From: Diplonema papillatum
Taxonomy: Eukaryota; Euglenozoa; Diplonemea; Diplonemida; Diplonemidae
DNA: 64,000 nt
Reading direction: 5' to 3'
Assembly: GCA_030068145.1 (NCBI GenBank)
Contig: JAPJBO010000109.1
Coordinates: 124,001 to 188,000, forward strand
The translations under genes were made by a program, and so were the position numbers. The notes beneath the pieces were generated by a model. The model did no database searches. It was given only the letters and a program-made list of their open reading frames with translations, and was not told the origin of the DNA. Of this stretch, positions 11,298 through 20,859 are shown piece by piece. How positions within the stretch are numbered: the first letter of the stretch is position 1; each line of letters starts with the position of its first letter.

Positions 11298-11726
11298 CTA
11301 GGTAACGGCCGATGCACCCTCGGGCTGGGAGTGGGGGTCTCTGTTCGCTCTTCTGTTTGCATGGTGATTCGGGCAGCAGCTGGCTAATGCTTCGTTTGCT
11401 ACTACGCAATCGCCGCAGCGTCCTAGTCTGTGAGCTGTGCAAAAGTGCATCCGCGGCCTTAGACCATCCGATCCGTGATGATGCTGCTTGAGGCGACAGC
11501 AGGTCTCCGCCGGTAGGCGCTTTTTTACGCACTCCCTGCATCGCGGGTTCCTGTGATGCGAGCAAACCACTCCGGGGCGGGAGGTATTCACCGCGCCTTC
11601 TGGGGCCTCGAACGGGGGGGCTCCTTCGCACGGTTCCGTGCTTGAGCTTCTTCCTGCCGCTTCAGCCTTCGTCTTCCAATCCGGCTTTCCCTGCGTCCAC
11701 CCTGCCGGATAGGCCTCCTCTGGCAA
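11298..11726 (-). CDS. Cys/His-rich ORF nested in the PPR intron
   Basis: This 142-codon frame lies on the same strand as the host gene. It has two copies of a C-x2-H-x5-C-x2-C...CC...H module: CSHHRNPRCRECVKK with TCCRLKQHHH, and CTAHRLGRCGDCVV with SCCPNHH. The same double module occurs at 29092-29280 and, frameshifted, near 26400-26620. These are likely zinc-binding modules of an uncharacterised family. All three members lie inside introns of host genes, so they may be cargo of mobile elements rather than cellular genes. Confidence 0.5.
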   Translation of the reverse strand: MPEEAYPAGWTQGKPDWKTKAEAAGRSSSTEPCEGAPPFEAPEGAVNTSRPGVVCSHHRNPRCRECVKKRLPAETCCRLKQHHHGSDGLRPRMHFCTAHRLGRCGDCVVANEALASCCPNHHANRRANRDPHSQPEGASAVT

Positions 11727-11809
11727 AAAAGTTGCGGCCCATCCCAGGTGCGGAGGGAACGGGCTGTTTTCTTGTTGGTCTGGCCGATTTTCTCGTTTGT
11801 GTTCGCGTA

Positions 11810-11999
<190 letters not shown>

Positions 12000-12004
12000 G
12001 TTCA

Positions 12005-12312
12005 GGGCTTTGAGTGGGTAACGTCTGAAGCGAAGTATAGCCCACTTGTCACTTTCACCATTCGGCTTTGAGTTTCCGACACGCTGCTTTTGGGTCCTGT
12101 GCTCCTCTCCTAAGAGTGGGTGGGGCGGGATCCTTCGGGGAACGGATAGAGCTTGGGGGGCTGTCAGCTAGGTGGCGGGTGCTTGCACCAGGAGTTTGGA
12201 ACAGCTAGTCAGGCCAAGCTCATTGCACAGAGAGAGCTTGCCACATCCTCGGGTGAGATGTGCCGCCTGTGTAAAGACACTCAGCAGTTGCACGGGGCCA
12301 AAAACCCCGTGC
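12005..12312 (+). repeat. Dispersed repeat family A, copy 2
   Basis: The first half matches 52206-52370 (GAGTTTCCGACACGCTGCTT and TGGGGCGGGATCCTTCGGGG). After GCTGTCAGCT the sequence matches the 52430-52580 part in reverse orientation. One of the two copies has therefore undergone an internal inversion. Confidence 0.7.
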
Positions 12313-12561
12313 GAACCAAGAAAACCCCCAACTTTTTCCAGAGATCCAAAATGCCTCTTCTATTCAAGGTGCACGCAGGAAAAAAACGGTACGGTTGCGG
12401 GAATCCTTTCTGTCGGGTAGTGCGCAGCCACCTCCATCATTTTGCCTTCTTGCCTTTCCTCTGCCACCTCACATACTCTCTTCTTCGTCCCTATCCCTTG
12501 CGTACTCCTTTGTGCACTTCTTGGTCAACTGCGTGTCTTTTGCGACCGTTGAGGGGGGAGA

Positions 12562-13004
12562 AACTTAGTTTAATGTTAGGCAGGACACTGCCTCTCATGC
12601 ATGTTTGATGCTGGCACTGAGTCTTCTTCGAAGAAAGTGGAAAAAGGGTCGCAAGGGAGAAAATCGTAGTTTAACCACTTAAGGACGGAGGGGGGCAGGG
12701 TTAATTTGGGAAAAGGGGTGGCTCCATGGCGAATCTCAGGTATCCGTTGGAGCTCGGAGCAGGATTTCTGCCCGGGTGAAGGACGCATTTCAAAGATTCG
12801 TGTCGGATCGTTCCGATACAGCAAACAGCGACCACTTTCGACCATTATTTGGCCTCTCGCCAGCGAACGTGACACCCGCGAACTTTCGTGAGTTAACTAC
12901 CACTACAGTGGTAGTTCGTCCGGAAGTGGTTAATGTTTAGGCAGAGCACTGCCTCTCATGCATGGTTGATGCTGGCATCAAGTCTTCTTCGAGGAAGATG
13001 CTGT
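12562..13004 (-). repeat. R1 triple-hairpin repeats in the PPR intron, one split by a MITE
   Basis: Copy 1 is at 12562-12642. Copy 2 (12933-13004), about 75-145 bases after the donor at 13077, has the palindromes CTTCGAGGAAG, TTGATGCTGGCATCAA and AGGCAGAGCACTGCCT. Its TTAAACTAAG tail is interrupted at TTAA by the insertion at 12675-12929. Confidence 0.8.
12675..12929. mobile_element. piggyBac-like MITE, 255 bp, with TTAA target duplication
   Basis: TTAA occurs at 12671-12674 and again at 12930-12933. Between them the ends are inverted: CCACTTAAGGACG on the left and CCACTTCCGGACG on the right, read inward. The insertion splits an R1 repeat whose uninterrupted form (AGTTTAATGTTTAGGC) is present elsewhere in the window, so the empty site is known. 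An inner hairpin AACTACCACT/AGTGGTAGTT lies at 12894-12916. TTAA target duplication is characteristic of the piggyBac superfamily. There is no transposase, so the element is non-autonomous. Confidence 0.85.
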
Positions 13005-13077
13005 CTTGGAAAGGAATGCGAGATAGAAAGAGGTAAAAAGGGGAGGGTACGGCTCCCAAAGTGAGGGAGGGGCGCAC

Positions 13078-13881
13078 CTGCAACTCGGCGGCGATGGTCA
13101 AGAAGCGGAAGGCGTCGGCTACCGGTGTGGGGGCCGGCTGCCACGCCGGCTTCGCGACGTTGTTGAGGCACGTCGTGAACAGGACCGGGTCCCGCAGCAG
13201 CTTGCGGTCGCCCCTGCCCTCGGCGTAGCGCAGGATGGCCTCCACCGCTGCCACCGACGGCAGCCCCGACACGGCCGCGCTGTACGTGGCCGCCGTCGCC
13301 GGTAGCCCGCGTGCGTTGAGCTGCTCGATCAGCAGCACGGCTTCGTCGACGGCCGCAGCCGATGCCAGCCGCGTGTTGAACAACAGCGCCGAGGGCTCGA
13401 TCGACGAATCCCCCAGCACTTCCCTCCACACCCCAGCCACCGCAGCATCTCTCTCCGCCAGCGGCTGGGCGCGGTCGTGGGAGACGGCCCTGAGGACAGC
13501 GTTGTAGAACGTGGCGTCCAGCGCAAATCCCTGCCGCCGCGCCATGCTCTTGATCCGGAGGGCTTCCCCAGCGGACTCAGCCGACGGCAGGACGGCGGTC
13601 AGCGTCGCCAGGTCCGGACGCAGCCCGCGCTGCGCCATGTCGAACAGCAGCCGCTGCACCCACTCCCGGCGGGCCTTCTCCGCGAATACGCTGAGGATCG
13701 TGTTCGCGAGCCGGAGCGAGGCCGTCGGCGAGTCGCCGGCGCCGTCCCTTTGGTGGGTGCGCCACGCCTCCCATAACTCGCGGTACACCGTCGACAGCTC
13801 GCTGTACGGCACGCGGCTCCTCTTCGCCCGCGCATTGCGCACCATAGTCGCCACTCGACGTGCCAGCAGGTGGTCTGACAT
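13078..13881 (-). CDS. PPR protein, exon 1 (N-terminal 268 codons)
   Basis: The start ATG is at 13881. The first 23 residues (MSDHLLARRVATMVRNARAK) are rich in Arg and poor in acidic residues, as in an organelle-targeting leader. Several 35-residue PPR-type helix pairs follow, for example LLFDMAQRGLRPDLATLTAV, RRQGFALDATFYNAVLRAV, LLIEQLNARGLPATAATYS and the AEGRGDRKLLRDPVLFTTCL region. PPR proteins bind organellar RNA sequence-specifically, so a role in mitochondrial or plastid RNA metabolism is likely. The donor is TTGCAG/GTGCGC at 13078/13077, in phase 0. The leader and 5' flank are duplicated at about 37076-37240. Confidence 0.85.
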
Positions 13882-13956
13882 TGTGCGTCACATAGTTGGT
13901 TGCACGCCGACCCCTGACCCTCCCTGGATTGAAGACGTTGGTTTGCAGATATTGCC

Positions 13957-15240
13957 TCGAAAGAAAGTCTGTTGTGCATTGCTAGTTTACTTATCCCCTC
14001 CTGATAGAACGTGTTGTCACGGGACTGTAGAGAGAGAGAGAGAGACGAGTTGGAGTGCAGAGACCGTCTCTCCGAGGAGTTCCGGGTCGCCTCACTACAA
14101 CCACGCACTTCTCAGGCGGCTTAGGTCGGAAACCCCTCGAGCATCAGAGGAACAACAGACTCCGAGAGCGGTGAAACGCGCCACGGAGCAGCATCAACGG
14201 CAAGACGCTGCACGAGCTCCGGAAGATCAGTGGGGTTGTGGACCTGCTGCAGACGCTAGTGAGGCGCTCGGTCCCACGACGGCAGAGATACGTGGCCTAG
14301 GGTGCAATGAACGGAGATATGTGGCCCAGGAGGGTGCAATGAAAAGGCCACCTCCCATCACGTTCTGACGGCGGACGACGCAGCGCACCCTAAGTTGAAT
14401 TCGGCCGGAGGCGGATCTAAGGCCGGAGTTCGGGGGCAAAACACCCTCCCGAATACAGGTCCTGGACGCCTACCGAAGGGAAACCGCGCGAATCTAGACT
14501 GTTTCTTGTAGTAAGCGGTCGGTTTTCTGTATTAACGCAGTTGATTTCTTCAGGCAAGATTACTCTACCGGCAAAAGTTGTTTGGGTTAGTGCCCGTGTT
14601 TTTATTGTTCAGCCTTGGTGAACTCCCCAGCTCCTCTGGTGCATAGCAGCTCCCTTATGCGTCAGAGAGCCACGAGTATCGGAGCTACCCCACTGTTTCT
14701 GCGCCTGCTCGTCTTCCACGTATAACATGTGCCTTACGGAGAACGAGAGAACCCGAAACTGTGGGAGAACAAGAGAACCCGAAAAACTGTGGCTCACGAA
14801 GGGGAAGACAAACTGAATTTTCCACCTGCCACCGGACTTTTCTGCACTCTCGTTTGCTACTTTTCCGCACGAGGAGCAAAGGTGGTCCTGAAGACGTTTT
14901 CAGCTACGAGAAGTGAAGACCACAGCTGCAAAATGACAAGCAAAAGTAAGAACGTGTGCCATTAAGAGTAAGAACGTGCGTCATTTGCGTCTCATGGCAC
15001 ACTGTCTTTTATGTGTCATCTTGCAGTTGTGCCCTTCATTCCGCGGGACTCAAGGCGGTAACCGTTCTCATGCTTGAAATCCAGATGATGCCTTCTTCTG
15101 TTGGCTTGTGCCTCGAGTACGCCTCCACGAGCTGACGAAAGTTAGGAAGTCTTCGTATCTCACATCTTCGGCGTTCGAATTGGCTGAAGTAGATAACGAG
15201 AGCATGCATCGCCACATGGGTCCGAAAAAAGAGCAAGCGT
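13957..15240. other. Region upstream of the PPR gene, with duplicated promoter-side sequence
   Basis: The 13957-14010 part (AAGAAAGTCTGTTGTGC and a TCCCCWCCTGATAGA block) is repeated at 38455-38515. Other frames up to about 285 codons are open across the region but have no domain-like content. No further gene is supported. Confidence 0.4.
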
Positions 15241-15243
15241 AGT

Positions 15244-15326
15244 CGGAGGCATACCACAGAAGGGCGGCACCAACGGCATCCTCGCCAGCCCTCTGGACGT
15301 GGTCAAGACGCAGTTGCAGCTTTAGT
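15244..15326 (+). pseudogene. Mitochondrial-carrier-like exon fragment
   Basis: One frame reads GILASPLDVVKTQLQL and then stops. The P-L-D-V-V-K-T-x-L-Q sequence is the signature of mitochondrial carrier family repeats (P-x-[DE]-x-x-[KR]). An AG acceptor (ATACCACAG) lies just before it. No other part of a carrier is visible nearby, so I read it as a relic or a stray exon. The match is short. Confidence 0.35.
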
Positions 15327-15364
15327 GTGCCACTCGTGGCCTACGGCCCATACTAAGGTGAAAT

Positions 15365-16650
15365 GGTCAAAATTCCCTGCCAAAAGTGGGCCCACAAAAA
15401 TTTTCCAAAGTGTGGTATTTGGGGTATTTGGGGCAAAAAAAAAAATTTTTTTTTCTGACCGCCCACCGTGGTGACCACCTTAGAGTGTGACAGGTAGCGT
15501 CTCCCCCCTCCACAGTGAAAATAGCCTGAGGGGGGGGGGGGGGGTCAGCCGGCTGATGGATGGATGGATGGTTCTTAACAAGATGCCTGGGGGGGGGGGC
15601 AGTGCTGATACTAAGCCTGAGACCCAAAACGAAGTTGCTAACCCTGGGTACCCCCCCCCTACCCCCCCCTCCTGGTGCAACCCACTGTGGACCTACTGTG
15701 GGACCCACCTTAGCTAAATTCTCTAAGGTGAAATGGTGGAAAAAGTGGGTCAAAATTTTTTTTTCGAGTGCTTTTTTGGGAGGATTTGGGCCAAAAAAAA
15801 AATTTTTTTTTCTTGGTCGCTGCTGAGGAAACCACCTTAGAGCGGTCACCACCCTGCTGCTCACAGGCCCTGCAGGAGGGGGGGGGTGTTTAGGGGGGGG
15901 GGGGTACCCACCCACCCCTCGTTGCCGTCCGGCTGACAACGATGCCGAGTTTAGGGGCCTTAGCATCAGCACTGGGGGGGGGGGGCCAGCGCTCTTGTTA
16001 AGGATCAGCCACTTTGGCCGGATGGCCGGATAAACCAGACCCCCCCCCCCTCCCCCCCCCCTCTACAGTGCAGTTGCCTTGGAGGCTGGGTGGTCAAATT
16101 CTCTAAGGTGAAATGGTCAAAATTCCCTGCCAAAAGTGGGCCCACAAAAATTTTCCAAAGTGTGGTATTTGGGGTATTTGGGGCAAAAAAAAATTTTTTT
16201 TTTTCTGACCGCCCACCGTGGTGACCACCTTAGAGTGTGACAGGTAGCGTCTCCCCCCTCCACAGTGAAAATAGCCTGAGGGGGGGGGGGGGGGGGGGGG
16301 GGGGCAGCCGGCTGATGGATGGATGGATGGTTCTTAACAAGATGCCTGGGGGGGGCAGTGCTGATACTAAGCCTGAGACCCAAAACGAAGTTGCTAACCC
16401 TGGGTGGGGGTGGGTACCCCCCCCCCTCCTGGTGCAACCCACTGTGGACCTACTGTGGGACCCACCTTAGCTAAATTCTCGAAGGTGAAATGGTGGAAAA
16501 AGTGGGTCAAAAATTTTTTTTTTCGAGTGCTTTTTTGGGAGGATTTGGGCCAAAAAAAAAAATTTTTTTTTTTCTTGGTCGCTGCTGAGGAAACCACCTT
16601 CGAGCGGTCACCACCCTGCTGCACACAGGCCCTGCAGGAGGGGGGGGCAC
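15365..16650 (+). repeat. Tandemly duplicated G-homopolymer repeat, two ~500-bp copies
   Basis: Copies at 15365-15860 and about 16105-16640 share TTGGGGTATTTGGGGC, an A/T homopolymer junction, TGACCGCCCACCGTGGTGACC, a run of 15 or more G, and GGATGGATGGTTCTTAACAA. The copies differ mainly in homopolymer length. Parts recur near 31540-31700 and 32390-32540. Frames across it encode only Gly/Pro/Lys low complexity. Confidence 0.85.
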
Positions 16651-16652
16651 GG

Positions 16653-16830
16653 TGCACTAGTCAAGGGATTTTTTGACTTTGACTAGTGGTTTTACTAGTC
16701 AAAATTTTGACTAGTAAAATGACTAGTGCCACTAGTAAAAATGACTAGTGCACTAGTAAAAATGACTAGTGCACTAGTAAAAATGACTAGTGCACTAGTA
16801 AAAATGACTAGTGTCCCTGGTAAAAATGAC
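16653..16830 (+). repeat. Palindromic satellite ACTAGT array with CACGGTG end (element end, 'E3')
   Basis: The array starts CACGGTGCACTAGTCA and continues as copies of TGACTAGTGCACTAGTAAAA. The monomer is largely self-complementary. The start has the same seven-base end as the elements at 27238 and 33615. No inverted partner end was found to the right within several kilobases, so this looks like one end of a truncated element. It may once have included the zinc-finger ORF at 17284-17712. Confidence 0.7.
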
Positions 16831-17283
16831 CAGTGCCCCTGGTAAAAACCCCGGATTTGCTGGGAATTCCCCTTGGAAATGACAAGTTCATTCTTACACG
16901 GGGAAGTTCAGTTCTGTCGATTTGGCCACACTCAAATTCTGGTCTGCAGAGGTTCGGTTTGCAGCTATCGGTGCTTCTGTAGCACTCGTCATTGGTGATA
17001 ACCTGTTCGGGGCCTGAAGGTGCTAATAACTGGCGATGAGAGCCGAAAATAGTGGCTGCCATGAAGCTTTTGTGCTCCGCATCTTGCCACTGTCGCGGAC
17101 GAGAAACATCGTAGAAGAAGGGTGAACACGAGAGGCTGCTGCCAACAACAGTGAAGAAGGGGCCAACATGACCGTTTATTATGGTGATCGCGGACAAAGT
17201 CGGGATGTTGAGTACAAGAAACAGAACGAGACATCAGTGACAGTGCCAACTGCTGCACTACATCTGCATTCTAGAAATTAGGA

Positions 17284-17712
17284 CTAACCTCCACCCAAGT
17301 GGGTATCGCGCATATGAAAATCCCTACTGCGGGAATCTGCGAACCTTTGCATGCATAGTGGGCAGGTTTTCTTGTCGAGCTTCTCAGCATGAATGTACAA
17401 CAGGTGCTGGCTCAGCCCGCCCGTACGAACTGTTTTATTGCACGCTGGGCATCGCGTTGTGCATTCACAAGTGAATGCGGGGCGGTGGTTCGCATCGTAG
17501 TGAGCAAAAAGGCCGTAGATTCGAGCCTGGGGGGGGAACGTTGTATGGTCTAGCTTGGAGAAAATTGGAAAGGTTGTAAAAGGTTGGGGGTCACCGTCGG
17601 TTTGTGATTTGATTTTTACTTTGTGAGGCGGGAGGGGGTTTTCCTTTTGTGCCGTCAGAGCAGGGTCTGGCAGAATCTTTTTTAACCGGCCTGTTTTGTC
17701 ATTTAATGTCAA
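17284..17712 (-). CDS. C2H2 zinc-finger protein with an 'HYDxxHRP' lead-in
   Basis: This 142-codon intact frame starts at the ATG at 17712. After a basic, proline-rich N-terminus, residues about 66-78 read IYGLFAHYDANHRP. Two C-x2-C-x12-H-x4-H fingers follow: one from CPACNKTVRTGGLSQHLLYI plus H, the other from CPLCMQRFADSRSRDFHMRD plus TH. Broken relatives with the same lead-in lie at 21413-21628 and 33831-34080, each inside a palindrome-ended element. It is probably an element-encoded DNA-binding protein. Its own element end is at 16653. A cellular transcription factor is the alternative. Confidence 0.6.
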   Translation of the reverse strand: MTLNDKTGRLKKILPDPALTAQKENPLPPHKVKIKSQTDGDPQPFTTFPIFSKLDHTTFPPQARIYGLFAHYDANHRPAFTCECTTRCPACNKTVRTGGLSQHLLYIHAEKLDKKTCPLCMQRFADSRSRDFHMRDTHLGGG

Positions 17713-17719
17713 CTTGAGA

Positions 17720-19200
17720 ATACTTTTTTTTTAGTGGAAGAACCCTTTTTTTAACCATGCATGATAAGCGCCAGCTTGAAAGGAAATGCTCGACGATGCT
17801 GCCTGACAAAAAGAACAGAAGGGATCCCAAGTGCTGTAACTACCGAACCACGTGTTGAACAGACGTGAGGTCATGCGGGTCTACCCCTACACGACAAATA
17901 ACACGAACACAACAGGTCAAAGTCCGGAGTGAGAAAACAACACACGGTGGTGTATGCGAAGAACAAATCAGATTGTGTTTGTACTGTTTTTTTGCCTCGA
18001 CCTCCCTTCCATTCGGAGTCGAAGCAGCGACCGTCGAGTATTTTTGAGCAGGCCGAGTTTGGGCCCTCTCTTCAGGTTGTTCTTCTTCTTTTTCACCTGG
18101 TAATGTCTTGGGTGACAGGGTGCATGGTCCCGGGCGGTTTTGGAAGTTTTTCCTGACTTTCGCACAGGACAAAATCTGTGACAAAAGGCCTGTTTGCCAC
18201 CCATTTGGGGTCTGTAAGTCTCCGGAATGGCTTGGCAACTTCTCATCTGCAAGGACAAGGCATCAACAGCATGATTTCAAGAGAAAGTGCATTCTAGTCT
18301 GCATCCTGGAAGTCGTCATCGTCCAGGCATTTGTACACATTGCTGGGATGCGCACTATGTTGAATTGTCAGTCGCTTTTGTTTGACTGTGGCTGGTTTCT
18401 GTGAGTACACAGGTGCAGATGCCAGTCTCCTTCATCACAGGCCAAACTACACAACTCAAACCTAGAAAAAAAGTGCATGTGTAGTGAGCGGTTGTGTGAT
18501 GGAGCGAGAGGCCCTGTATCACAGTATATTATTAGTCGGTTAATATTAATCTTAGCGTCTTATACGACAAACAAAAATCCTTGTATGAAAGTCAGTGCTC
18601 CCGCTGAGGAAAAACCCGGAGGAATTCCTCAAAAAAAAAAGAAGTGCTGAAAATGCCCCGGAGGAAATCGTGAAGCGTAGGAGTGAACCGGTGTGTAACT
18701 AGTACTGGTCATGAAGTCTTTGCAGCATCTTTCTATCCTAGTGGCTGCAAAAACATCCGCGCCTGGGTAAAGATGTGGCTGATGGTACGAGCATCTTGTC
18801 ACATTTGGCGTCAAAACTGACTGAGTCCAACACAAAACTGTGCTATCCTCATGCTTATCAGTGACAACATGCCAGTTCCCGGGATCTTCGTACCGCCTCT
18901 GACACGAAAAGCCTCCAATTTCTTTCCGCGCCGCCGGCGCAGGTATTTATCTCATTATTTGCTCGTTTTGTTCACTGGCAAAGGATTCATATCAAATTTG
19001 TAAGATGTGCTGATGACTAGCAGGAGTGTAGTGATGGGATCTCGCTTATGAGAATTCCTAGTGCTCCAGCACCTTTGGGCTGACGCACTGCAGTGGCATC
19101 TACTACGATCTACGCTGCACGAACAGCATGAAAATGCTGGCCTTTTCTTCCTCCGGCATATCGGAGGTTAGCGGCGGTGGGATCCATCCTAGAAGCTGGA
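17720..19200. other. Unassigned sequence with one shared repeat
   Basis: The block at 18045-18115 (GGCCGAGTTTGGGCCCT and TTCTTCTTTTTCACCTGGTA) recurs at 26128-26172. No frame shows a recognisable domain. Confidence 0.35.
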
Positions 19201-19212
19201 GTCGAGTTTAAA

Positions 19213-19958
19213 GTACGTGCGCTCGGCTAAAGGCCGGCGCGGGGGCAGTTAAAGTTCGGGAAACAGCAAAGCTCGGGCGAAGCTAAGTTCGGGCGATGCT
19301 AAGTTTGGGTGATGCAAATTTCTGGTGAACCAAAGTTCAGTTCAGGCGAAGCAAAGTTCGGGCGCAGCTGAGTTCGGGCGAAGCAAAGTTCCAGTGAACC
19401 AAAGTTCGGGCGAAGCTAAATTCTGGTGAAGCAAAGCAAAGCTTGGGTTCTGGTGATGCTAACTCGGGCGGAGCTGAGTTCGGCGTGTGGTAGCAAGGTT
19501 AGCCTGTGATGGCAAGTTCGGCGCCAGTACCCGGGGGGAGACCCTAAGGTCTGGTGAAGCAAAGCAAAGTGCGGGCGAAGCAATTCGGGTTCTGGTGACG
19601 CTGAGTAACAGTGAGTTCGGCGTGTGGTAGCGAGTTTAGCGCCAGTACCCGGGGGGGAGACCCCCCGACTCCGTTTCCCGTGGTGCCCAAATACCGCGAG
19701 ATACTGAGAAACCGAAACCCAACAAACCTCGAAAACAATCTTCGACCGGAAAAGTGTGAGGGGCGGGGTTCGAACCCGGGCCGACCGGCCTGAAGGCCGG
19801 CGCCCGCTCACTCTGCCACCCCTGTGCATTTTGCCAGAAGGAAAAAAAGCTTGCTCTGCACTATAATCTAGTCCAAAAACAATACAGTTTCATAATTGCA
19901 AGAAAAGCCGGGTTGGCTCGAATAGAGGCTATTCACATTGCATGTTCATAGGACCTCC
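19213..19958 (-). mobile_element. tRNA-headed minisatellite element, copy 1
   Basis: On the minus strand the order is: a conserved 5' block (AGGTCCTATGAACATGCAAT and AATAGCCTCTATTCGAGCCA), a tRNA-like unit (19747-19826), a short array of AAGTTCGGGCGAAGC-type units (19250-19560), and a 3' block (GCCGAGCGCACGTAC). The same order occurs at 50488-52180. The shared head, body and tail mark one repeated element, SINE-like in having a tRNA-like head. Confidence 0.7.
19747..19826 (-). tRNA. tRNA-like sequence (probable SINE head, not a functional tRNA)
   Basis: The minus strand has an A-box-like TGGCAGAGTGAGC and a perfect B box GGTTCGAACCC. An anticodon-type stem is formed by GCCGG and CCGGT. The anticodon loop can only be 6 or 8 bases, and the acceptor stem pairs only partly, so I do not call a functional tRNA or an amino acid. 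It could still drive RNA polymerase III transcription of the element. Confidence 0.5.
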
Positions 19959-20330
19959 CAGCCCCAGTTACAACCAACGTGTATATCCACACCATATCCG
20001 CTTTTTCGAGACTGACCTCACCGTGGGAGCACTGACAGACACTGCTAAAAAAAGCGCGACACCGCGACAGCACCAAAAGAAACCTCCTCAGGCCTTCCTC
20101 CGGCATTTCAGAGGTAAGCGGGAGCACTGATGAAAATATTGTTTGTGCGATTTGACCTGGACGCGTTCAGCTTAAACCGGTAGTATGCTCACTAAGGAGG
20201 TGGTTACTGGTTATCGCAAACAATGTTGCGTTTTCAAAACCCGGGTCCAGGGTTGCGGATTACACAGACACCGCTGCGAGTGAGAGATTTTGTTGTGTTT
20301 CCGGCGATTTTTTTCCCCTGCAGTTTATTA

Positions 20331-20612
20331 AGGTTCCAGGGAAAGCCTGCTACACGGGAGCCAAGCTTCACGTGTTCGGCGGTACTGCAGAGCAACGGGC
20401 CTACGGGTCAAGTGGCTACCGATTTCCCAAACTAAAGCATCAAGGCGTGGCGCACCTTGGGGCTTGGCGCTAGCGCTGAACACCAGCTCGTCGAGACGGT
20501 CAACCACAGGGCAGAGTGGAAGGGCTGTAGCTCTGTGCTGCCTCCGACTCAAGCTTTGCAAGCTGTGGTTGACCGTCACGTTCCTGGACCAGGAGCGGCT
20601 TTTTTTCTTTTT
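20331..20612 (+). repeat. Dispersed repeat family C, copy 2
   Basis: This copy is very similar to 9694-9968, with the same start (CAGGGAAAGCCTGCTACACG) and the same pyrimidine-rich end. It differs from copy 1 by scattered substitutions. Confidence 0.8.
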
Positions 20613-20859
20613 TTCTTTTCTTCTTCTCTCCCCTGCAGTATTAGTAAACACGGCGGCTAAGAAAGCGACATATGGGTAGGATTCCGCGCCTACCTGCTTA
20701 GCTACTCGCGCGTCTCTGAAGATCCGAGTGTAAGCGTCGGCCCGGTTGTTTTTTTACTCCACGCAGTGGTTTCCCGCTTACCCCCCCCCCAGGGGTGGCC
20801 CTAAGCGGCCAGATTGCGGAGTCGTTGGCAGAATCTGACCTGACCCACCCCCCCCCCTA

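Noticed and set aside
19747-19826. Functional tRNA gene
   Set aside because: The B box is perfect, but the anticodon loop size and acceptor pairing do not fit. The conserved flanks mark a repeated element instead.
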